Below are positions 1 through 5,295 of a DNA stretch of 8,881 nucleotides, piece by piece. Position numbers and translations under genes: made by a program. This DNA is from Verrucomicrobiota bacterium (GTDB lineage Bacteria; Verrucomicrobiota; Verrucomicrobiia; Opitutales; Opitutaceae), in assembly GCA_023447015.1 (NCBI GenBank), contig JAEXPG010000649.1, positions 1-8,881 on the forward strand, in the 5' to 3' direction. A model generated the notes under the pieces. The model was not told where the DNA came from. It made no database searches and worked only from the letters and a program-made list of their open reading frames with translations. Every line of letters begins with the position of its first letter. Positions within the stretch are counted from its first letter, which is position 1.

Positions 1-39
1 CCCCCCGGCCGGGGGGGGCGGGCGGGGGCCCCCCCCCGG
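1..39. other. G/C homopolymer low-complexity stretch at the window edge
   Basis: The first 39 bases consist only of C and G, with runs of 6 C, 8 G, 5 G and 9 C. The kinase reading frame stays open through it from base 2 and would give a Pro/Gly/Arg-rich peptide. Recognisable DUF1349-type sequence (GSLTIDG...) begins right after it, at about base 38. This could be a true linker with G-quadruplex potential. The position at the very edge and the near absence of A or T also fit low-quality or homopolymer-artefact sequence at a contig end. I favour the artefact reading, but the sequence alone cannot decide. Confidence 0.5.
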
Positions 40-2500
40 CTCCCTCACGATCGACGGCGTGGGCAACGCGATCGGCGACCCGCCCGACCAGTTCACCTTC
101 ATCCACGCGCCGTTGGCCGGGGCGGGCAGCTTCATCACGCGTCTCCAATCCTTCGACTCAACGACGCCCGACGCCCGCGCGGGCCTCATGATCCGCGAAA
201 GCCTCGCGCCGGACGCGCAGTATGTCGGCCTCCTTCAGATCGTGGAGAACGGCCGCACCACCGTGCGCCTCCAGTGGCGCCAGTCGGCCGATGGGCGCAC
301 GACCCGGATACTCCCGGAGGCGGCCCGCGACCAGCCGGCCCCGGTCTGGCTGCGGCTGGACCGCTACTTCAACTCGGTCGTCATCCGCCCCCGCGATCCG
401 GCCGAGTTCGCCGTCGGCGACATCGTGGAGGCGGTCGGGGTGCCCGGCCGGTCCGGTCCCACCCCGATCCTCGCGGACGCCTGGGTGCGTCGCTCCGAGC
501 GGTCGTTGATCGCGCCCCACCGGCATTGGCGTCCCCTGGTCGAGGTGGCCCGACTGAACGGCGACGGCCCCCGGCCCCGTTTCGACGTGTACCGTTTCCG
601 CGGCGTGGTCACCTTCTGCGGCTCGGTCGCCGGCCATCAGTACTTGGCGATCCAGGACGCTTCGGGCGGCACCTTCGTCCGCAGCCGCACCCCGTCGCCC
701 GTTTTCGCCCCGCCCGCCGGCAGCTACGTCGAGCTGCACAGCAACCCCGGCTGGTCCCCCCCGAGCGAGGACATCGTCGCCGACACCGTGCTGCCCCTCG
801 GCCAAGCCGCGATGCCCCAACCGGTCCGCCACCCGGCCGAGTACCTCCTGCCCCGGCGTGGCGAAGGCACCTGGATCGCGATCGAGGGCGTGCTCCGCGC
901 CGCGCTCGCCGAGGAACTGGCCGAGTTCAAAGCGGACGGCGAAATCCTGCGGGTAGCGCTCCCCGGGATGTCCCGTGCGAACCTCGCCCGCCTGGCCAAC
1001 GCCCGCGTTCGGTTGCGCGGGGTGATCGCTTACCCGAGCGAACGCGAGGCCCTGCTGCTCGTGCCCTCCGCCGAGCATCTCGAGACGATTGCCCCGGCCC
1101 CGGCCGACCCGTTTTCGCAACCGCTGGAGGCGGCGCAGGCGTTCACCGCGGAGGCGGTCCGCCACCGGGCGCGACAGTTCGCGCGGATCGCCGGTGTCGT
1201 CACCGCGAGCCGGCAGACCGTAGCCTACCTCCAGGATGCCACCGGCGGCATGCGCCTCGAGTTCGCCGAACCCGTCGCCCTCCCCGTGGGCGCGGCTGTG
1301 GAAGCGGTCGGCTTCCCCGACTGGGGCGACAACGAACAGGTCGTGTTCCGCCACGCACGCTGGCGCGCCGCCGCGGCCCCACCATCCGACATCGCCCCCG
1401 TGGCGTTCGATCCGGGCGCGCTCGAGGAAGCGGCCGGTCGCTCCCCGCTCGGTCGCCTGCGCGCGACGCTGCTCCGCCGGGAGCCGGACGCAGGAGGCGT
1501 GACGCTGACGCTGGAGACCGGGAGCAGGAGCTTGCGCGCCCTGCTCCCCGGACCGGCAAGCGTGGACGACACCATCCCTCCTGGCAGCACGCTCGAGCTC
1601 ACCGGCGTCCTCACCCGCGGGTTCGGCGGCGGCCGCCCGGAGCCGGCCGGCTACGTCACCATGGCGCCCCTGCCCGTCCACTTGCTGCTGCGCTCGCCCG
1701 CCGATGTCGTCGTGCTGCGCAAGCCGCCGTGGTGGGTCGTCAAGCGCACCCTGCTGGCGGCCGGCGGCCTCGCCACCGCCGCGCTGCTCGCCCTCGCCTG
1801 GATCCACATCCTGCGACGGCGCGTGCGCCAGCGCACCGCCGAACGCGATGCGACCCTGGCCCGCCTCGAGCGCGAGGTGCGCACGTCCGCCACCTTCGCC
1901 GAACGCGACCGCCTCGCTGGCGAGATCCACGACGGCATCGCCCAGGGTCTCAACGCGATCATGATCCAGCTGGAGACCACCGCCAAGCGCCCGGCCTGCC
2001 CGGCCGAGGTGCGCGACGGCCTGCTCCTCGCCCGCAACATGGCCGCCTTCAGCCGCACCGAGGTGCAACACGCCCTCTGGGGCCTGCAGTCGCCCCTGCT
2101 CGAGGACTCCGAGCTGCCCGTCGCGCTCCAGAAGCTCCTCGGCCGGATCGTGCCCGAGACGATCCGGACCGCCGTCAATGTATCCGGCGAGCAGCGCCGC
2201 CTCCCCTCCGCGACCGAGCACCACCTGCTGCGCATCGTGCAGGAGGCGGTCAACAACGCCGTGAAGCACGCCGCCCCCCCGGCCGTGACGGTCGCGCTGC
2301 GCTACGAGCCCGACCGGCTGGTGCTCGAGGTGGCCGACGACGGTTGCGGTTTCGTCGCCGACCGCCCCGCCGCCACCGGCCATTTCGGGCTGCGCAGCCT
2401 GCGCAACCGCGCCGCCAAGATCGGCGGCGCCATCCGGATCGAGAGCGCGCCCGGCCGCGGCACGCTCGTCCGTCTTGAACTGCCCGTCCCCCGGGATTGA
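2..2500 (+). CDS. Membrane sensor histidine kinase (HisKA_3/HATPase_c) with DUF1349-like and OB-like sensor modules; 5' end missing
   Basis: This is the sensor kinase of a two-component system. It autophosphorylates on His and passes the phosphate to the regulator encoded 10 bases downstream. Residues are numbered from the GTG at base 59, but the frame is open to base 2, so that GTG is not the real start; the signal peptide and first part are lost. Residues 1-100 look like a DUF1349/concanavalin-like module (DQFTF, RAGLMIRESL, PVWLRLDR). Residues 110-145, 178-225, 273-337 and 374-435 look like full or partial OB-like units (VGDIVEAVG, YLAIQDASGG, AYLQDATGG). A PPWW stretch precedes one membrane helix (about 563-585), then a short coiled coil. 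The HisKA_3 motif ERDRLAGEIHDG places the phospho-acceptor at His624 (bases 1928-1930). HATPase_c shows the N box (EAVNNAVKHA, 729-738), G1 (VADDGCGF, 758-765) and G2 (GHFGLRSL). The membrane layout puts the modules in the periplasm. The ligand is unknown; a saccharide is my inference from the lectin-like fold and the neighbouring GH39 gene. Confidence 0.93.
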   Translation, partial: PPAGGGGRGPPPGSLTIDGVGNAIGDPPDQFTFIHAPLAGAGSFITRLQSFDSTTPDARAGLMIRESLAPDAQYVGLLQIVENGRTTVRLQWRQSADGRTTRILPEAARDQPAPVWLRLDRYFNSVVIRPRDPAEFAVGDIVEAVGVPGRSGPTPILADAWVRRSERSLIAPHRHWRPLVEVARLNGDGPRPRFDVYRFRGVVTFCGSVAGHQYLAIQDASGGTFVRSRTPSPVFAPPAGSYVELHSNPGWSPPSEDIVADTVLPLGQAAMPQPVRHPAEYLLPRRGEGTWIAIEGVLRAALAEELAEFKADGEILRVALPGMSRANLARLANARVRLRGVIAYPSEREALLLVPSAEHLETIAPAPADPFSQPLEAAQAFTAEAVRHRARQFARIAGVVTASRQTVAYLQDATGGMRLEFAEPVALPVGAAVEAVGFPDWGDNEQVVFRHARWRAAAAPPSDIAPVAFDPGALEEAAGRSPLGRLRATLLRREPDAGGVTLTLETGSRSLRALLPGPASVDDTIPPGSTLELTGVLTRGFGGGRPEPAGYVTMAPLPVHLLLRSPADVVVLRKPPWWVVKRTLLAAGGLATAALLALAWIHILRRRVRQRTAERDATLARLEREVRTSATFAERDRLAGEIHDGIAQGLNAIMIQLETTAKRPACPAEVRDGLLLARNMAAFSRTEVQHALWGLQSPLLEDSELPVALQKLLGRIVPETIRTAVNVSGEQRRLPSATEHHLLRIVQEAVNNAVKHAAPPAVTVALRYEPDRLVLEVADDGCGFVADRPAATGHFGLRSLRNRAAKIGGAIRIESAPGRGTLVRLELPVPRD

Positions 2501-2510
2501 CTCCTCACCC

Positions 2511-3149
2511 ATGGCCACCGCGAAAGCGAAACCCAAGATCCGGATCCTGCTGGTCGACGACCACATCCTGATGCGCATCGGCCTCACCTCGGCCGCCAAC
2601 CACGAGCCCGACCTGGAGGTCGTCGCCGAGGCCGAGAATGGCGCCGAGGCCCTCGACGCCTACCGCGCCGCGCGCCCCGATGTCGTCGTCCTCGATCTGC
2701 GGATGCCGCGCCAGAACGGTCTTGAGACCATCGGCCAGATCCGGCGCGAGTTCGGCGACGCGCGCATCCTCGTTCTGAGCAACTACAGCGGGGGCGACGA
2801 CATCGGCTCCGCCATGCAGGCCGGCGCCGCCGGCTACGCCGTGAAGGAGATGCCGCTCGACCAGATCCTCGAGGCGATCCGCAAGGTCCACGCCGGGGAG
2901 CAGTTCCTGCCGCCCGAAATCGCCCGTCGCCTGGCGGGCCGGATCCTCTCCAACCTCTCCGCACGCGAGCTCGAGGTCCTCAAGCTCATCTCCCGCGGTC
3001 TGAGCAACAAGGAGATCGCCGCCGAGCTGAACCTCGTCGAGGGCACGGTGAAGCTGCACGTGACGAGCATCCTCTCCAAGCTCGGCGTGGCCGACCGCAC
3101 CCAGGCCATCGTCGCCGCGATCAAACGCGGCATCGTGCAAATCGAGTAG
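2511..3149 (+). CDS. NarL/LuxR-family response regulator (REC + HTH), partner of the upstream kinase
   Basis: This is a 212-residue cytoplasmic transcription regulator of the usual NarL-family length. The receiver domain (about 9-125) has the acidic pair Asp16/Asp17 in LLVDDH, the phospho-acceptor Asp62 in VVVLDLRMP (bases 2694-2696), the Ser90 switch position in ILVLS and the conserved Lys112. The LuxR-type helix-turn-helix covers about 148-205 (LSARELEVLKLISRG, SNKEIAAELNLVEGTVKLHV, LGVADRTQAI). I chose the ATG at 2511 because it lies 10 bases after the kinase stop and puts the first receiver strand near residue 10. A TTG at 2475 would add 12 residues without similarity to the family and overlap the kinase. 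No Shine-Dalgarno motif precedes the ATG (CTCCTCACCC), so translational coupling to the kinase is plausible. Gene order and spacing support one operon. The regulated genes are unknown; the GH39 gene downstream is a candidate. Confidence 0.95.
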   Translation: MATAKAKPKIRILLVDDHILMRIGLTSAANHEPDLEVVAEAENGAEALDAYRAARPDVVVLDLRMPRQNGLETIGQIRREFGDARILVLSNYSGGDDIGSAMQAGAAGYAVKEMPLDQILEAIRKVHAGEQFLPPEIARRLAGRILSNLSARELEVLKLISRGLSNKEIAAELNLVEGTVKLHVTSILSKLGVADRTQAIVAAIKRGIVQIE

Positions 3150-3474
3150 CCCGGCCGCCCTCGCCCCGCGTCTCGCCCTCCTTCCGCGGGCTCGGGGCGC
3201 GACCCGACCGTACATTTTTGTGATACGACCGTATCACAAAAATGTACGGTTTCCCCTCGTGGCCGGCTGGGCGAGGCCTGGCAGCCTCCGCGGCGGCGCG
3301 GTATATCCTTGGTCATGTCGCCACCATGGCCGGCGGCCGATTGACCCGCGCCGGCCCCCTCCCAGCCTCGCCCGAACGATGCGACCGCCGCCCCGCGCCG
3401 GCGTGCGCTCGCACGGCCCCCGCGAACCGCCCCGGCCCTATTCTCCCCACCCGCTCCAGCCCCTCCCGTCCCCG
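3150..3474. other. 325-base intergenic region and probable GH39 leader; no convincing gene
   Basis: The region separates the response regulator from the GH39 gene. Its one striking element is the palindrome at 3207-3250. The rest is C-rich and very poor in A and T. Short open frames exist, for example from an ATG at 3242 inside the palindrome, but their products are Pro/Ala/Arg-rich and look like frame shadows. A weak promoter-like pair is present: CTGGCA at 3278-3283 and TATATC at 3302-3307, 18 bases apart, each matching four of six consensus positions. I do not call it a promoter. No U-tract terminator is visible after the regulator stop. Confidence 0.6.
3207..3250. promoter_or_regulatory. 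Perfect 44-bp palindrome (20-bp arms, GACC spacer), candidate operator or strong hairpin
   Basis: The left arm ACCGTACATTTTTGTGATAC (3207-3226) and right arm GTATCACAAAAATGTACGGT (3231-3250) are exact reverse complements across the 4-base spacer GACC. The symmetry stops exactly at both ends. Bases 3211-3246 have 11 G/C of 36, against roughly 70% G/C around them. The octamer CGACCGTA occurs at 3205 and again at 3226, 21 bases apart, about two helical turns. The element lies 57 bases after the regulator stop and 224 bases before the GH39 start. Perfect symmetry and AT richness suit a binding site for a dimeric or tetrameric regulator. In RNA it would be a very stable hairpin, but no U-run follows on either strand, so it is not a standard intrinsic terminator. 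The binding protein cannot be named from the sequence. Confidence 0.7.
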
Positions 3475-5076
3475 ATGTTGAAGAAGCCCCTCCTCCTCGC
3501 CGCCCTCGCCATGTCGCTCGCCTGCGCCGCGCCGGCGGCCGAACGCACCATCCGTGTCGACACCGCGCAAATCAAGGGGCCGAAGAGCCCGCTGTACTCG
3601 CTCTGCGTCGGCGCCGGCCGCGCCAACGAGGGCCTGCGCGCCGACTGGCAGCGCCAATTGCGCCAGGTCCGCGCGGAGTGCGGGTTCCGCTACATCCGTT
3701 TCCACGGTCTGTTCTGCGACGACATGGGCGTCTACCAGGAGGACAAAGCGGGCAACCCGATCCATAACTGGCAGTACATCGACGAGCTCTTCGACTTCCT
3801 TCAGAGCATCGGCATGAAGCCGTTCGTGGAACTGGGCTTCATGCCCTCGCCGCTGGCAAGCGGCCCGCAGACGATCTTCTGGTGGCGCGGCAACGTCACC
3901 CCGCCGCGCGACTACGCCAAGTGGGCCGGCCTGATCGAGGCGTTCACCCGCCACGTGACCGAACGCTACGGCCGCGACGAGGTGAAGACCTGGTACTTCG
4001 AGGTCTGGAACGAGCCGAACCTGGACGGCTTCTGGATGGGCAATCCCGCCAAGCTCAGCTACGACGAGTGGGCGGTCGGCGCCCGCGCCGAGTATCTCAA
4101 GCTCTACGAGACCACGGTGCGCGCCGTGAAGGCCGTCGATCCGAGCTACCGCGTGGGCGGCCCCGCCACCGCGGGCAGCGGCTGGATCGACGAGACCCTC
4201 GCCTTCGTCGCCGCCCACAACGTGCCGCTGGATTTCGTCAGCACCCACGAGTACGCCACCATGAGCGGCTACCTCGACGAGACCGGCAACGCCGGCACCG
4301 TGCTCTCGCCCGACCGGGACGCCATCACGAGCTCCGTCCGCACGGTGCGCGCCAAGATGGACGCCGCCGGCCGGAAGGACGCCGAGCTCCACTACACCGA
4401 ATGGAGCGCCTCCTACACGCCCTCCGACCCGATCCACGACAGCTACCACAGCCCGGCCTTCATCCTCGACAAGATCCGCCACATCGGCGCCGCCGCGACC
4501 TCGATGTCGTACTGGACCTTCACCGACATCTTCGAGGAGGCCGGCCCGCGCCTGACCCCGCTGCACGGCGGGTTCGGCCTGCTCAATTACCAGGACCTGC
4601 CGAAACCCTCCTATTACGCCTACAAGTTCCTGAACCATCTCGGCGATACCGAGCTGAAGAACAGCGACGCCGACTCGTTCGTCTGCCGCGACCCAAAGGG
4701 CGGCGTGCAGGCCCTCGTCTGGGACTTCACGATCACGCATCCCGGCCCCTCGATCATCAACCAGGAATACTACGCCAAAGACCAGCCGACGAAGGACAAG
4801 GGCACGGTCGCGCTGAAGCTCACCGGCCTGAAACGCGGCACATACGTGCTCAAGGCCACGAAGGTCGGCTACCGCGCCAACGATCTGCAATCCGCCTGGC
4901 GCGACCTCGGATCCCCCGCCCAACTCACCCGCGCCCAAGTCGCCACCCTCCGCGAGAAGACCGCCGGCCAACCCGAGCTCACCGAGACGGTGAAGATCGG
5001 CCGCGACGGCACCTTCACCCGCCTGCTCCCCCTCCGCGAGAACGACGTGTGGTTCGTCGAACTGACGCCGCAGTAG
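3475..5076 (+). CDS. Secreted GH39 glycoside hydrolase, probable beta-xylosidase
   Basis: This is a 533-residue retaining glycosidase of family GH39, likely releasing xylose from xylo-oligosaccharides; other GH39 specificities cannot be excluded. The start at the ATG 3475 gives a typical signal peptide: MLKK, a hydrophobic stretch to about residue 17, then CAAPAAE with AxA-type cleavage near 20-23. Cys17 does not sit in a good lipobox. The TIM-barrel body shows FRYIRFHGLF (71-80), the acid/base Glu180 in WYFEVWNEPNL (bases 4012-4014) and the nucleophile Glu309 in LHYTEWSASY (bases 4399-4401). STHEYATM (256-263) and MSYWTFTDIFEE (344-355) are further family-like barrel segments. Residues from about 400 to 533 form a C-terminal beta-sandwich, as in known GH39 enzymes. 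An in-frame start at 3220 would add 85 Pro/Arg-rich residues before the signal peptide and begins inside the palindrome, so I reject it. No Shine-Dalgarno motif precedes 3475. Signal peptide and reaction suggest periplasmic or extracellular action. Confidence 0.93.
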   Translation: MLKKPLLLAALAMSLACAAPAAERTIRVDTAQIKGPKSPLYSLCVGAGRANEGLRADWQRQLRQVRAECGFRYIRFHGLFCDDMGVYQEDKAGNPIHNWQYIDELFDFLQSIGMKPFVELGFMPSPLASGPQTIFWWRGNVTPPRDYAKWAGLIEAFTRHVTERYGRDEVKTWYFEVWNEPNLDGFWMGNPAKLSYDEWAVGARAEYLKLYETTVRAVKAVDPSYRVGGPATAGSGWIDETLAFVAAHNVPLDFVSTHEYATMSGYLDETGNAGTVLSPDRDAITSSVRTVRAKMDAAGRKDAELHYTEWSASYTPSDPIHDSYHSPAFILDKIRHIGAAATSMSYWTFTDIFEEAGPRLTPLHGGFGLLNYQDLPKPSYYAYKFLNHLGDTELKNSDADSFVCRDPKGGVQALVWDFTITHPGPSIINQEYYAKDQPTKDKGTVALKLTGLKRGTYVLKATKVGYRANDLQSAWRDLGSPAQLTRAQVATLREKTAGQPELTETVKIGRDGTFTRLLPLRENDVWFVELTPQ

Positions 5077-5162
5077 GCCCCAGCGAGATTCAACAAAACC
5101 ACCGCGCCACGGACTGTAGACCGGCCGCGGTCGGGCCGGCCTTCCGGTGGAAACAGACTGTG

Positions 5163-5184
5163 GAGCTGCTCGCGAGAGCAGCTC
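5163..5184. terminator. Perfect 9-bp hairpin with GCGA tetraloop, possible 3'-end structure
   Basis: GAGCTGCTC (5163-5171) and GAGCAGCTC (5176-5184) are exact reverse complements around GCGA. On the plus strand this is a GNRA-type tetraloop, a very stable RNA loop class. It lies 86 bases after the GH39 stop and 111 bases beyond the protease stop on the other strand. No U-run follows in either direction; the minus strand has only a short TCTGTTT a few bases on. The hairpin is certain; its role as terminator is a guess. Confidence 0.3.
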
Positions 5185-5255
5185 GCCGTATCCCCCCCGG
5201 CCACAGGGCGCCCAGGCGCTGGAACCACGTTCTCACGAACGCGGCTTCGGATCGG

Positions 5256-5276
5256 GCGAAAGCGAGACGCTTCCGC
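5256..5276 (-). terminator. Hairpin just downstream of the protease stop, possible terminator without U-tract
   Basis: Read on the minus strand, GCGGAAGCG and CGCTTTCGC form a 9-bp stem with one G-U pair and a 3-base loop TCT. On the plus strand one A-C mismatch interrupts the same stem, so the structure fits a minus-strand transcript better. It begins 19 bases after the protease stop codon, a typical terminator distance. No U-run follows it. Confidence 0.3.
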
Positions 5277-5295
5277 GACGAGAGACAATGGGGCG

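Larger units (their letters stand above)
5077..5295. other. Convergent intergenic region between the GH39 and protease genes
   Basis: The 219 bases separate the 3' ends of two genes that face each other. I see no supported gene. The region contains several inverted repeats: the hairpins at 5163-5184 and 5256-5276, plus a weaker 6-bp stem (CCGGCC at 5121-5126 with GGCCGG at 5134-5139). Transcription from both sides must stop here, so some of these may help termination or protect 3' ends, but none has a clear U-tract. Confidence 0.5.

Noticed and set aside
274..2478. Plus-strand open frame of 734 residues overlapping the kinase in another frame
   Set aside because: It is an Arg/Pro/Gly-rich shadow frame with no domain, while the kinase frame has clear H, N and G boxes.
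158..2599. Antisense open frame of 813 residues opposite the kinase gene, the same length as the kinase frame
   Set aside because: Its codons are in exact register with the kinase codons, so it stays open only because TTA, CTA and TCA codons are avoided in this high-GC gene. The product is low-complexity Gly/Ala/Arg/His-rich with no domain. The equal length is a coincidence of offset ends.
3219..3238. CRP-type binding site
   Set aside because: TGTGA and TCACA are present but separated by 10 bases instead of 6, so the half-sites do not fit the known CRP spacing.
3207..3250. Intrinsic terminator of the kinase-regulator operon
   Set aside because: The stem is strong, but the sequence after it on the plus strand (TTCCCC) has no U-run. 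The T and A tracts lie inside the stem in the order opposite to a standard terminator.
3207..3250. NarL-type 7-2-7 heptamer site
   Set aside because: The TAC and GTA half-elements are too far apart for the 7-2-7 arrangement, and the heptamer match is poor. Binding by the neighbouring regulator stays open but is not supported by this motif.
3278..3307. Sigma-70-like promoter (CTGGCA, 18 bases, TATATC)
   Set aside because: Each box matches only four of six consensus positions, which is expected by chance in a 325-base region.
3220..3474. Extended start for the GH39 gene at 3220
   Set aside because: It would begin inside the palindrome and put 85 Pro/Arg-rich residues before a good signal peptide.
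3242..3481. Small 79-residue gene starting at the ATG in the palindrome's right arm
   Set aside because: Composition is typical of a shadow frame (Ala/Pro/Arg), with no ribosome-binding site. The ATG is part of the palindrome's symmetry.
3313..4971. Antisense open frame of 552 residues opposite the GH39 gene
   Set aside because: It is in the same codon-register relation to a gene with catalytic motifs and signal peptide, and its product has no recognisable motif.
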